Part shown: positions 50,751 to 59,800 of the stretch, piece after piece | Layout of the letters: each line of letters opens with the position of its first letter | Numbering within the stretch: position 1 is the first letter of the stretch | Assembly (NCBI GenBank): GCA_021798985.1 | Contig: JAJZBI010000012.1 | Location: forward strand, 1-64,000 | Length of the DNA stretch: 64,000 nucleotides | DNA from: Actinomycetes bacterium | Lineage (GTDB): Bacteria; Actinomycetota; Acidimicrobiia; Acidimicrobiales; Bog-793 | Direction of reading: 5' to 3' | Program-made: the position numbers and the translations under genes | The notes under the pieces: generated by a model | What the model saw: the letters and a program-made list of their open reading frames with translations, nothing else | Databases searched by the model: none | Told to the model about the DNA's origin: nothing

Positions 50751-52088
50751 ATGGCGCGACAAAGCAGCCGCTCAACGCGCGCTCGGTTTCGGATCGCTGC
50801 GCTGGTCGTGGCCGGACTCTCCAGCTCTGCCCTCACCGGCGCGGCGCTAAACATGGCGGCCCACCCGGCCGTCGCGGCCAGCGTGTCTGGGGACCGTTCG
50901 AGCATCGGACGCCTCGAAGCAGCGATCGCCCACGAAGGGACGATCGTGCAGAGCCTCGTGAGCCGCGCCAATGCCGCGCAGGTCCGCGAGAACGCGATCC
51001 AGGCGCACCTCGCGCAGGCGTCCCGGGAGCTCGTGAGCGAACGCGCCACGATGGCCCACCTCACCACCGAGGTGCGTCAGGTGGCGATCAGCGCGTACGT
51101 CGCCGGAGGTTCGACGGGCGTCGGGCTCGGCGCCCCGAGCACCAACGCCGACCTCGCGAGCGTGTACGCCAATGTCGCCACCAGTCGCTTCGACCAGGTG
51201 CTCACGAGCTACTCGCTCGCCCGCCACCGCATCGGCGTTGCCCGGAGCGTGCTACGAATCGAAGGCCAGCGCGAGCGCACCACGCTGCGCCAGCTGCGGA
51301 GCGCCGAGCAGACCGCCAACCAGGCGGTCGCCCGCGACGAGCAGCTGCTGTCGGGGGTGCGGGGCAATCTGCAGGGCCTGCTCGCCGCCGCAGCGGCCCG
51401 CGAGGCTGCGGCCCGGCGCGCCCAAGAACAAGCTCTCGCCCGCGCCGAAGCCGCCGCCGCGGCAGCCGCAGCGGCCACCTCCACCACGACGACCGCCCCG
51501 CCGGCGCCGCATCCCGCGCGCGCGCACGTGCGCATCGCGCCGCGCCGTGCCGTCACCCACCGGGTGGTCAACCGCCCGCTCACCACGGCGAGCCAGGTGG
51601 CGGCGCCGACCGGCTACCTGAACCCGCTGCGCGGCATCGCGGGCCTCAGCCCCGAGCGCATCGACCAGGGCGTCGACTACAGCGGCTACGGCCCGATCTT
51701 CGCCATCGGCGACGGCGTGGTGCTGAGCACCGTCAATGGTGGGTGGCCGGGCGGCACCTACATCACCTACCGCCTGACCGACGGCCCCGCCGCCGGGCTC
51801 GTCGTCTACGCCGCCGAGGACATCAACCCGACGGTGAGCGTCGGTGAGTCGGTCAACGCCGACACCGTGATCGGTACCGTCTACGGCGGTCCGGACGGCA
51901 TCGAGACCGGCTGGGCGAACGGGAGCCTCGGCGACACGATGGCCGCCGCGGCGGGCCAGTTCTACGGGGACAACACGACCGCCTTCGGCGCCAACTTCTC
52001 GGCGCTGCTCACGAGCCTTGGCGCCCCCGGCGGGCTCGAGCAGAACGCGCCGAGCGGCGCGCTGCCGCTCGGCTGGCCCAACTGGTAG
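50751..52088 (+). CDS. Secreted coiled-coil protein with degenerate M23-like domain
   Basis: 445 residues. Signal peptide with Arg-rich start and hydrophobic core (FRIAALVVAGLSSSALTGAALN). A helical coiled-coil follows (DRSSIGRLEAAIAHEGTIVQSLVSRANAAQVRENAIQAHL, residues 50-230), then an Ala/Pro/Thr linker and a C-terminal M23-like fold (SPERIDQGVDYSGYGPIFAIGDGVVLSTV). The metal-binding His of the HxGxD motif is replaced by Gln, so hydrolase activity is unlikely. Resembles EnvC/NlpD-type non-catalytic activators. ATG at 50751 is preferred to the GTG three bases earlier. Confidence 0.75.
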   Translation: MARQSSRSTRARFRIAALVVAGLSSSALTGAALNMAAHPAVAASVSGDRSSIGRLEAAIAHEGTIVQSLVSRANAAQVRENAIQAHLAQASRELVSERATMAHLTTEVRQVAISAYVAGGSTGVGLGAPSTNADLASVYANVATSRFDQVLTSYSLARHRIGVARSVLRIEGQRERTTLRQLRSAEQTANQAVARDEQLLSGVRGNLQGLLAAAAAREAAARRAQEQALARAEAAAAAAAAATSTTTTAPPAPHPARAHVRIAPRRAVTHRVVNRPLTTASQVAAPTGYLNPLRGIAGLSPERIDQGVDYSGYGPIFAIGDGVVLSTVNGGWPGGTYITYRLTDGPAAGLVVYAAEDINPTVSVGESVNADTVIGTVYGGPDGIETGWANGSLGDTMAAAAGQFYGDNTTAFGANFSALLTSLGAPGGLEQNAPSGALPLGWPNW

Positions 52089-52128
52089 GCGGGGCCGGCG
52101 CCACCAGCGGCCGCGCGATCATCCCTGG

Positions 52129-52899
52129 ATGGTCGCTGACGACTTCCGCCGCGCCCACGGGCTCGTCGGTCGAGCGACCCGCATCGTCGTGCTGAGCGGT
52201 GCGGGCATCTCGACGGACTCGGGCATCCCGGACTTTCGCGGCCCCAACGGCCTGTGGGCAAAGGACCCCGGAGCCGAGCGTCGGGCGACCCTGGCCGCCT
52301 ACCTGAGCGACCCCGAGCTGCGCAGCACCGCGTGGCAGCGCCTCGCCGACCGATCGCGACCCGACCCGGTCCCGAACGCAGGCCATCGCGCCCTCGTTGG
52401 CCTGGAAGACGCCGGACGTCTCGAGCTGCTCGCCACCCAGAACACCGACGGCCTGCACCTCGCGGCCGGCCACCACCCCGAGCGCGTCGTCGAGCTGCAC
52501 GGTTCGAGTCGGCGGACGCGCTGTTGGCGCTGCGGGGTCGAGCAGGACACTGACCGCGTGCTGGAGCGCGTCCGCGCCGGAGAGACCGATCCGTGCTGTA
52601 CGGCAACGATCGCGGGCGCACCGTGTGGCGGCCTCCTCAAGCGCTCGACCATCCTGTTCGGTGAGCCGCTCGACGCCGCAGCCTTGCGCCGTGCCGCCCT
52701 GGCGGTGCGCGACGCCGACCTACTCATGGCGGTGGGCACGACGCTCAGCGTCCATCCGGCCGCTGGCCTCGTCCACCTCGCGCACGAGCTCGGCCGGCCG
52801 ATCGTGATCCTCACCAGGGGACCGACCGAGCTTGACCATCTCGCCAGCGCTCGCCTCGATGGCTCGATCAGCGAGCTCCTGCCCGCGCTGTGCGCCTGA
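52129..52899 (+). CDS. Sir2 family NAD-dependent deacetylase
   Basis: 256 residues. GAGISTDSGIPDFRGPNGLW, TQNTDGLHLAAG, catalytic-His VELHGSSRRTRC and GTTLSVHPAAGLVHLA are the sirtuin motifs. Two Cys pairs (CWRCG and DPCC...PCGG) form the zinc ribbon. It removes acyl groups from lysines using NAD+. ATG follows GGATG-rich intergenic sequence 41 bp after the M23-like gene. Confidence 0.9.
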   Translation: MVADDFRRAHGLVGRATRIVVLSGAGISTDSGIPDFRGPNGLWAKDPGAERRATLAAYLSDPELRSTAWQRLADRSRPDPVPNAGHRALVGLEDAGRLELLATQNTDGLHLAAGHHPERVVELHGSSRRTRCWRCGVEQDTDRVLERVRAGETDPCCTATIAGAPCGGLLKRSTILFGEPLDAAALRRAALAVRDADLLMAVGTTLSVHPAAGLVHLAHELGRPIVILTRGPTELDHLASARLDGSISELLPALCA

Positions 52900-52946
52900 G
52901 ACCGGAGCCTTCTGCTGCCCGGGGCGCGGCGACTAGCCTTTGGCCC

Positions 52947-53591
52947 GTGACGAGCTCCCACGACGGCGACCAGGCGCCCCCCGAACGGGCCGAGGCAGCC
53001 GAGGAGCCCTCCCGCTTCAAGCCCCGCTCGCTCGTCGAGATCGTCAGCGACCTCTGGCACCAAAAGCCCGGACCGCGCGAGCCCAAAGCGCCAGCGGCGC
53101 CGGCGAACTCCAAGGAGATCGTGAACGGGCTCGAGCGCCGTGAGGTCATCTTCGGGGCCGTGCTCAGCGCGATCGCCGCGGTCTTGGCGGTGGCGGTGTA
53201 CTTCGTCGCCCGGGCGTCTTCCACGGCCACGATTCGCCACGACGCCGCCACGTACCTCATTGCCGGCCTCGTCGGCTGCGCCATCTTGGTCGGCGGCGTG
53301 GTGTTCCGTCGCCGCGCCCTGCTTGGCTTCGCCTCGTTCCTCGTCGGGATGGAAATGCTCTCGACCGGCTTCCTCTACGGCGCCGTGCTCTACCTCTTCT
53401 TCGGCGGCTGGCTGATCTTCCGCGTGATGAAGAAGCAGCGCCAGGACCAGGCGGCCGGGCGCTTCCGCGGCACAATCGACACCGGCCCGAAGTCGGGCGC
53501 CAGCAAGAGCACCAAGGTGCCGGCCGCCTCCAAGCGCTACACGCCACCGCGGCGCGCCGCCACGCGGGCCGCTGCCTCTCGCCGGCGGTGA
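52947..53591 (+). CDS. Membrane protein of unknown function heading lipid operon
   Basis: 214 residues from GTG. A soluble, charged N-terminus (about 60 residues) is followed by three to four hydrophobic segments (VIFGAVLSAIAAVLAVAVYFVA, AATYLIAGLVGCAILVGGVVF, LLGFASFLVGMEMLSTGFLYGAVLYLFFGGWLIF) and a basic C-terminal tail (KKQRQDQAAGRF). No family recognised. Its stop overlaps the following gene, so it is probably linked to it. Confidence 0.75.
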   Translation: MTSSHDGDQAPPERAEAAEEPSRFKPRSLVEIVSDLWHQKPGPREPKAPAAPANSKEIVNGLERREVIFGAVLSAIAAVLAVAVYFVARASSTATIRHDAATYLIAGLVGCAILVGGVVFRRRALLGFASFLVGMEMLSTGFLYGAVLYLFFGGWLIFRVMKKQRQDQAAGRFRGTIDTGPKSGASKSTKVPAASKRYTPPRRAATRAAASRRR

Positions 53592-55984
53592 TCTCCTCGC
53601 TCCTTGCCGGTCGCCGCATTGCAGTGACCGGGGCAACGGGTTTCCTTGGCACGGCGCTCGTCGAGCGCCTGCTGCGTGCCGTACCCGACTGCGAGATCGT
53701 CGTCCTCGTCCGCCCGGGCCGGCGGACGAGCGCCTCCGAGCGCACCGCCCGGGAGATCATCCGCAACGACTGCTTCGACCGGCTGCGCAGCGAGCTCGGC
53801 GACGCCTTCGAGGAGACCGTCGCCCGCCGCCTCCAGACGATTGCCGGCGACGTCGGAACCGACGGACTCGGGCTGAGCGAGGGCGACGGCGCGATCCTCG
53901 CGAGCTGCGACGTCGTCGTGCACTCGGCGGCCACGGTCAGCTTCGACGCACCGCTCGACGGCGCCGTCGAGGTGAACCTGCTCGGGCCGAGCCGTGTCGC
54001 TACGACCTTGCTCGAACTCGCCGCACGCCACCGACCGGCGGGGGCACCGCTCCCCCATCTTGTCGCAGTCTCGACGGCCTATGTCCAAAGCGGTCGGCAC
54101 GGCGACGCGCCCGAGCAGCCCGTCGCCGACGACCGCTTCTTCACGCTCCCGGACTGGCGCGGGGAGGTCGCCGCCGCTCGGCGGGCGCGCAGTGAGGCCG
54201 ATGGCCAGAGCCGAGAGCCCGACCGCCTCGCCGCCTTCGCCAAGGCGGCCCGCCAAGAGCTCGGAGCCGCCGGCCGCAGCCTGCTCGCCGAGCGGACCGA
54301 GCGGCTCCGCATGGACTGGGTGAGCGACCGCATGGTCGAGCTCGGGCGTGCCCGCGCCCAAGGCCTCGGCTGGCCGGACGCCTACGCGTACACCAAGTCC
54401 CTCGGCGAGGTGGCGCTATCGCAAAACCACGGCCCGCTTCCGACCACGATCGTGCGGCCCTCGATCGTCGAGTCCGCCCTCGCCGAGCCCCGGCCCGGCT
54501 GGATCCGCGGCTTTCGCATGGCCGAGCCCGTGATCATCTCTTACGCCCGCGGACTGCTGCGCCAGTTCCCCGGCGTCCCCGAGGGCGTGGTCGACGTCAT
54601 CCCGGTCGACCTCGTCACCGCCGCGCTGATCGCCGTCGCCGCCCACCCGCCGACTGGCGAGCGCGACGCGCCACCGCCGATCTTCCAGGTCGCCTCGGGG
54701 GTCCGCAACCCGCTGCGCTACGGCAAGCTGGTGCGGCTCTGTGAGGAGTGGTTCAACGAGCGACCCCTCTATGACCAGCGCGGTGAGCCGATCGCGGTGG
54801 CCACGTGGCAGTTCCCCGGGCGCGGGAAGGTCCAAGGCGAGCTTCGCCGCGCCGCCAAGGTCCTCGGGCTGATCGAGCGCCTCGCCTCGTCCCTTCCGGT
54901 GCGCGGCGAGCGGGCCGAGCAGATCGTCGAGATCGAAGAGCGCAAGGCGCTCGCCGAGCGGGCGCTCGGCTACGTCGAGTTGTACGGCTCGTACACCGAG
55001 ACCGAGGCGCGCTTTTCGATCGACCGCAGCCTCGCGTTCTTCGCCAACCTCGATGCCGCCGACCAGGCGGAGTTCTGCTTCGACCCCGGGGTCGTCGACT
55101 GGGAGCGCTACGTCACCGAGATCCACCTCCCCTCGGTCGTTCGCCACGCCCGGGTGCGCACGAGCCCGGGAAAGCGCGTGAGTGGTACCCGAGAAGAGCG
55201 CGCCCGCCGGGCGATCTTGTCCAACGAGCCCCGCGTCGCGGTCTTCGACCTCGAGCAGACGATCGTCAACTCCAACGTGGTGGAGTCCTACGCCTGGCTC
55301 GCCACGCGCCACCTCGAGCCCCTGCGGCGCGCCCAGCTCACCTTGGCCTTGATGCTCGAGGGCCCGCGCCTGCTCGCCGTCGACCGACGCGACCGCGGCG
55401 ACTTCCTCCGCTCCTTCTACCGCCGCTATGAGGACGCGCCCGTCGAGCGGGTCCGACAAGACGCCTGGGAGCTGTTCAGCGACCTGCTCCTCACCCGGGC
55501 GTTCCCGGGCGCGATCCAGCGCGTGCGGGCCCACCGAGCGCTCGGTCACCACACGCTGTTGATCACCGGGGCGCTCGACTTCGTCGTGGCACCGCTCGCG
55601 CCGTTGTTCGACGAGATCGTCTGCGCCCGCCTCGGCGAGCGCGACGGCCGCTTCACCGGCGAGATGGTCTCCACCCCGCCGACCGGCGAGGCGAGGGCAA
55701 CCCTGATGGAGCAGTGGGCGGCGCGCCACGGACTCGAGTTGTCGAGCACGGTGGCGTATGCGGACTCGACGAGCGACCTGCCGATGCTCGAGGCTGCCGG
55801 CATGCCGGTCGCCGTCAACCCCGAGCCGAAGCTCGCCGCCGTCGCCCGACGGCGCGGCTGGCCCGTCGAGCGCTGGGGACGCACCGCGGGGGGGCCGCGC
55901 AACCTCCTCGCCGTCGCCACCCGCCGCCTCGGAGCGCGAACCACCGTCGCCCCCCAGCTCACCGGCCCACAGGAGCAGCGATGA
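53588..55984 (+). CDS. Fatty acyl reductase-HAD phosphatase fusion
   Basis: 798 residues, GTG overlapping the upstream stop. Residues 1-530: reductase of the NAD_binding_4/FAR type with GATGFLGTALVERLL, AYTKSLGEVAL (YxxxK), VRPSIVESALAEPRPGWIRGF and VIPVDLVTAALIAV. Residues about 545-780: HAD-IB phosphatase with VAVFDLEQTIVNSN, in which the second Asp of DxD is Glu, HHTLLITGALDFVV and AYADSTSDLPMLEAAG. The phosphatase fold is related to SerB. Likely reduces an acyl-CoA and acts on a phosphorylated intermediate. Confidence 0.85.
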   Translation: MISSLLAGRRIAVTGATGFLGTALVERLLRAVPDCEIVVLVRPGRRTSASERTAREIIRNDCFDRLRSELGDAFEETVARRLQTIAGDVGTDGLGLSEGDGAILASCDVVVHSAATVSFDAPLDGAVEVNLLGPSRVATTLLELAARHRPAGAPLPHLVAVSTAYVQSGRHGDAPEQPVADDRFFTLPDWRGEVAAARRARSEADGQSREPDRLAAFAKAARQELGAAGRSLLAERTERLRMDWVSDRMVELGRARAQGLGWPDAYAYTKSLGEVALSQNHGPLPTTIVRPSIVESALAEPRPGWIRGFRMAEPVIISYARGLLRQFPGVPEGVVDVIPVDLVTAALIAVAAHPPTGERDAPPPIFQVASGVRNPLRYGKLVRLCEEWFNERPLYDQRGEPIAVATWQFPGRGKVQGELRRAAKVLGLIERLASSLPVRGERAEQIVEIEERKALAERALGYVELYGSYTETEARFSIDRSLAFFANLDAADQAEFCFDPGVVDWERYVTEIHLPSVVRHARVRTSPGKRVSGTREERARRAILSNEPRVAVFDLEQTIVNSNVVESYAWLATRHLEPLRRAQLTLALMLEGPRLLAVDRRDRGDFLRSFYRRYEDAPVERVRQDAWELFSDLLLTRAFPGAIQRVRAHRALGHHTLLITGALDFVVAPLAPLFDEIVCARLGERDGRFTGEMVSTPPTGEARATLMEQWAARHGLELSSTVAYADSTSDLPMLEAAGMPVAVNPEPKLAAVARRRGWPVERWGRTAGGPRNLLAVATRRLGARTTVAPQLTGPQEQR

Positions 55985-57294
55985 AGGCCCTGGTCGTCGA
56001 GCGCCAGCTGCACCGCTTCGCCGCCGCGCGCCTCGCCTCGGCGCTCGCCGGAACGGGGGCCGCCCACGGGCTCGGCCCGCTCCGCCTGCTCGAGACCGAG
56101 CCGCCGGCGCTCCCTTCACCCGCCTGGCACCGCATTCGGCCCCGCCTGGCCGGGATCTGCGGGTCAGATCTGCACACCGTCGATGGCGCCAGCTCGCGCT
56201 ACTTCGAGCCCATCGTCAGCTTCCCCTTCGTGCTCGGCCACGAAGTCGTCGCCGACGTCCTCGACGGCCCCCTCGCGGGGCGGCGCGCCGTGCTCGAGCC
56301 GGTGCTCGGCTGCGCGGCACGGGGCATCGATCCGCCCTGTCCCGCCTGCCAGCGCGGCCAGAAGGGGCTGTGCGAGCGCATCGCCTACGGCGAGGTCTCC
56401 GCCGGCCTGCAGACCGGCTTTTGCCACGACACCGGCGGCGCGTTCGCCGAAGAGCTCATCGCCCACGACTCCCAGCTGCACGCTGTCCCGGACGAGCTGA
56501 GCGACGAGGAGGCGGTGATCGTCGAGCCGACGGCGTGCGGGATCCACGTGGCGCTCGCCGCCAACGTCGTGCCCGGCGAGGTCGCCGTCGTGCTCGGCTC
56601 GGGGACGATCGGCCTCACCACGCTGGCGGCGCTTCGCCGCTACCGCCTGCCCCGAACCTTGATCGCCGTCGCCCGCCATCCCATCCAGCGCAGCTTCGCC
56701 CGCTCCCTTGGCGCCGATGCGGTCGTCTCCTCAACCGAGCTCGCTCGCGCGGTACGGCGGGCGACGGGGACGCTCGCATTCGAGCGCGACGCCGACGAGC
56801 TTGAGCGCCTGGCGGGCGGCGCCGACGTCGTCTTGGACTGCGTCGGCACGGCGGAGTCGATCACCGAGGCGCTCGCGGTCGTCCGACCCGGCGGGCGCGT
56901 CGTGCTCGCGGGGATGCCCTCGACGGTCAAAGTCGACCTGGCACCGCTGTGGCAGCGCGAGATCACCCTGCTCGGGGCCTACACCTACGGTACCGAGCAC
57001 GTCGCCGAGCCGGCCCGGCCGGGCGCGCCCGCCGAGGTCCTGGCGCGGCCGACCTTCGACCTCGCCTTCGAGCTCGTGCGCTCCGCCGATCTCGGCCGGC
57101 TCGTCTCGGCCAGCTACGCTCTCGAGCACTACGAAGAGGCGCTTCGGCACGCCGGCCAGGCCGGGCGCCGGGGCGCGATCAAGATCGTCTTCGACCTGCG
57201 GCGCCCAGCCGGCTCGTGGCGCAACCCCGAGCCCGCCACGGCCGCCGACGCGCCGCTCGTCGCCGACCACAGCCCAACGAAGGGAGCGTCGTGA
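55981..57294 (+). CDS. Zinc-dependent alcohol dehydrogenase (MDR)
   Basis: 437 residues, ATG overlapping the reductase stop. AGICGSDLHTVDG (catalytic-zinc Cys), GHEVVADV (His), PPCPACQRGQKGLC (structural-zinc Cys), VVLGSGTIGLTTLAAL (Rossmann) and VDLAPLWQREITLLGAYTYGTEHV are typical of medium-chain zinc alcohol dehydrogenases. The C-terminal 50 residues are longer than usual. In this operon it may interconvert a fatty aldehyde and alcohol. Confidence 0.85.
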   Translation: MKALVVERQLHRFAAARLASALAGTGAAHGLGPLRLLETEPPALPSPAWHRIRPRLAGICGSDLHTVDGASSRYFEPIVSFPFVLGHEVVADVLDGPLAGRRAVLEPVLGCAARGIDPPCPACQRGQKGLCERIAYGEVSAGLQTGFCHDTGGAFAEELIAHDSQLHAVPDELSDEEAVIVEPTACGIHVALAANVVPGEVAVVLGSGTIGLTTLAALRRYRLPRTLIAVARHPIQRSFARSLGADAVVSSTELARAVRRATGTLAFERDADELERLAGGADVVLDCVGTAESITEALAVVRPGGRVVLAGMPSTVKVDLAPLWQREITLLGAYTYGTEHVAEPARPGAPAEVLARPTFDLAFELVRSADLGRLVSASYALEHYEEALRHAGQAGRRGAIKIVFDLRRPAGSWRNPEPATAADAPLVADHSPTKGAS

Positions 57295-58877
57295 GTCCGA
57301 GGCCGGGGTTCGTCCTCGAGGTCGACCGCTCGACGCCGCCAACGCTGTTCTGGCACGGCGAGAACTTCCGCCTCGAGCGCCTTCCCGTCGGCAGCCGCGT
57401 CGTCTACCCGCCCGAGCCGCTGGTGCCGCTCGCCGACCCCGACGCCGCGATCGCCCATGCCCTCGAGCACCCGCTCGGAGACTCGGCGCCGCTGTCCGCG
57501 CTGCTCCATCGGGGAATGAAGCTGACGATCGCCTTCGACGACGTCTCCTTGCCGCTCCCCCAGATGGAATCCCCAGACGTCCGCTCGCGGGTGATCGAGG
57601 CCGTCCTCGACCAGGCGGCAGCCGCCGGCGTCGACGACGTCGTGCTCATCGCCGCGCTCGCGCTGCACCGGCGGATGACCGACGACGAGTTGCGCCATGC
57701 GCTCGGCAAGCGGGTCTTCGACGCCTTCGCGCCGCACGGGCTGTTGTGGCAACACGACGCCGAGGATCCCGACGGCATGGTCACCCTGGGCGAGACCGAC
57801 GAGGGCGAGCTCGTCGCCATCAACCGACGCGCCGCGGAGAGCGACCTGCTGGTCTACGTCAACATCAACCTCGTGGCGATGGACGGTGGTCACAAGTCAG
57901 TCGCCACCGGCCTCGCCAGCTACGACAGCATCCGCCATCACCACAACGTCAAGACGATGCAGCACAGCCGCTCGTTCATGGACCGGCACCACTCCGAGCT
58001 GCACACCTCGAACTGGCGAATGGGGCGCCTCATCGCGAAGTCGCTGAAGATCTTCCAGATCGAGACGACGCTCAACACCGCGACCTTCCCTGACCAGTTC
58101 GGCTTCCTCAACCACCGGGAGTGGGAGTGGGGGCTGAAGGACCGGGCGGCCTTCCACACCGTGCGCGCCGCCCTCGATCGCACGCCGGCGCCGCTCGCCC
58201 GACAGATCTTCCACTCCGTGCGCGCCCCCTACCGGCTGACCTCGGTGCAGGCCGGCGAGGTCGAGGCCGTGCACGAGCAGACCCTCGAGCACCTCTTCGC
58301 CCAGCAGCTCGTGCCCGTGCAAGGCCAGGCCGACGTGTTGACGATGGGCCTGCCCTTCATCTCGCCCTACAACGTCAACTCGATCATGAACCCGATCCTC
58401 GTGGCCTGCCTCGGGCTCGGGTATCTGTTCAACCTCTACAAGGGCAAGCCGCTCGTGCGCCAAGGTGGCGTCGCGATCCTCTCGCACCCCACCCCGTGGG
58501 CGTTCCACCCCGTGCACCACCCGAGCTACATCGACTTCTTCGAGCAGGTGCTCGCCGAGACAACCGATCCCTTGGAGGTCGAGAAGCGCTTCGAGGAGAG
58601 CTACGCGCGCGACCCCTGGTACATCCACCTGTACCGGACGTCGTACGCGTACCACGGAGTCCACCCCTTCTACATGTGGTACTGGTGCGCGCACGCCCTC
58701 GATCACCTCGGCGCCGTCATCGTGGTCGGCGGCGACCGCGCCGCGGTGCGCCGCCTCGGCTTCAAGCCGGCCAGCACGCTCGCCGACGCCCTCGAGATGG
58801 CCGAGGACGTCGTCGGCCGGGACCCCTCCATCACGCACCTGCACACGCCGCCGCTGCTGATCGCCGAGGTGTCGTGA
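57291..58877 (+). CDS. LarA-like (nickel-pincer lactate racemase family) protein
   Basis: 528 residues from GTG overlapping the ADH stop. N-terminal LarA_N-like: GMKLTIAFDDVSLPLPQMESPDVRSRVIEAVLDQAAAAGVDDVVLIAALALHRRMTDDELRHALG, followed by LVYVNINLVAMDGGHKSVATGLASYDSI, corresponding to the GGRK/KxxxPG region of LarA. The catalytic His/Lys set cannot be confirmed in full. The C-terminal 250 residues (QFGFLNHREWEWGL to MYWYWCAHALDHLGAVIVVGG) extend beyond LarA. Possible racemase or epimerase of a lipid precursor. Confidence 0.7.
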   Translation: MSPRPGFVLEVDRSTPPTLFWHGENFRLERLPVGSRVVYPPEPLVPLADPDAAIAHALEHPLGDSAPLSALLHRGMKLTIAFDDVSLPLPQMESPDVRSRVIEAVLDQAAAAGVDDVVLIAALALHRRMTDDELRHALGKRVFDAFAPHGLLWQHDAEDPDGMVTLGETDEGELVAINRRAAESDLLVYVNINLVAMDGGHKSVATGLASYDSIRHHHNVKTMQHSRSFMDRHHSELHTSNWRMGRLIAKSLKIFQIETTLNTATFPDQFGFLNHREWEWGLKDRAAFHTVRAALDRTPAPLARQIFHSVRAPYRLTSVQAGEVEAVHEQTLEHLFAQQLVPVQGQADVLTMGLPFISPYNVNSIMNPILVACLGLGYLFNLYKGKPLVRQGGVAILSHPTPWAFHPVHHPSYIDFFEQVLAETTDPLEVEKRFEESYARDPWYIHLYRTSYAYHGVHPFYMWYWCAHALDHLGAVIVVGGDRAAVRRLGFKPASTLADALEMAEDVVGRDPSITHLHTPPLLIAEVS

Positions 58878-59800
58878 GACCGGCACTGCCCCGCCGACTC
58901 GCGGCGGTCCTGTCCCCCCCGACCTGGCCCGGCGCCATCGAGCGCCCGGCACCAAAGGCCCGCCTCGGCACCAGCTACGACACCTCCTGGGCACGCACCC
59001 CCGCCGCGCGCGTCGGTCGGGCGGTCATGCTCGACAACCTGACGCGCCCGCTCGTGCACCTCGTCGCCGCCCCGGAGGTGAGTGGCCTCGAGCACCTCGA
59101 GCCGCTCGAGCGACCGGTGATCTTTGCCGGCAACCACGCCAGCCACCTCGACACCTCGATCTTGCTGTCGTGCCTCCCGGCGCGCTTTCGCCACAAGAGC
59201 GTCGTCGCCGCGGCGTCGGACTACTTCTTCGACCGCCACTGGAAGGCCGCGCTGTGGTCCTTCTCGCTCGGGACGATCCCGATCGAGCGAACCAAGGTCG
59301 AGCGCCGGAGCCTCGAGCTGATCGCCGGGCTGCTCGATGACGGCTGGAGCCTCGTGATCTTCCCCGAGGGTGGCCGCAGCCCCGACGGCTGGGGCCAGGA
59401 GTTCCGCGGCTGGGCCGCCTACCTCGCCAAGCGCTGCGGCGTGCCCGTCGTGCCCTTCCACCTGCGCGGCACCCGACCGATTCTCGCCAAGGGGAGCTCG
59501 AGCCTGCGGCCGGGCAAGGTCGAGGTGCGCTTCGGCGACGCGCTCCGCCTCGAGCCGGCCGGCCCCGAGCGCCGGGAGGAAGACGCCCGGCGGTTCGGCG
59601 CCCGCATCGAAGCGGCCGTCTCCCTGCTCGCCGACGAGGCAGAGAGCGACTGGTGGAGCGCCCGGCGCCGCGCCAGCGAGGGCGCAACCCCACCGTTGCG
59701 GGGGCCCCAGGCGGCGCCGTGGCGACGCACCTGGGCGCTGCCCGACAGCGCCAGGAAAGACGGCGCCCGACGCCGGCTCGGGCCAGCTCAGCCCTGGTAG
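58874..59800 (+). CDS. Lysophospholipid acyltransferase (PlsC-like)
   Basis: 308 residues, GTG overlapping the LarA-like stop. FAGNHASHLDTSILLS is the HX4D catalytic motif; IPIERTKVERRSLELIAGLL and LVIFPEGGRSPDGWG are the second and third acyltransferase motifs; VPVVPFHLRGTRPIL follows. Acyl-CoA or acyl-ACP to lysophosphatidate acyl transfer. It ends the operon; a decayed ABC gene follows convergently. Confidence 0.88.
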   Translation: MRPALPRRLAAVLSPPTWPGAIERPAPKARLGTSYDTSWARTPAARVGRAVMLDNLTRPLVHLVAAPEVSGLEHLEPLERPVIFAGNHASHLDTSILLSCLPARFRHKSVVAAASDYFFDRHWKAALWSFSLGTIPIERTKVERRSLELIAGLLDDGWSLVIFPEGGRSPDGWGQEFRGWAAYLAKRCGVPVVPFHLRGTRPILAKGSSSLRPGKVEVRFGDALRLEPAGPERREEDARRFGARIEAAVSLLADEAESDWWSARRRASEGATPPLRGPQAAPWRRTWALPDSARKDGARRRLGPAQPW

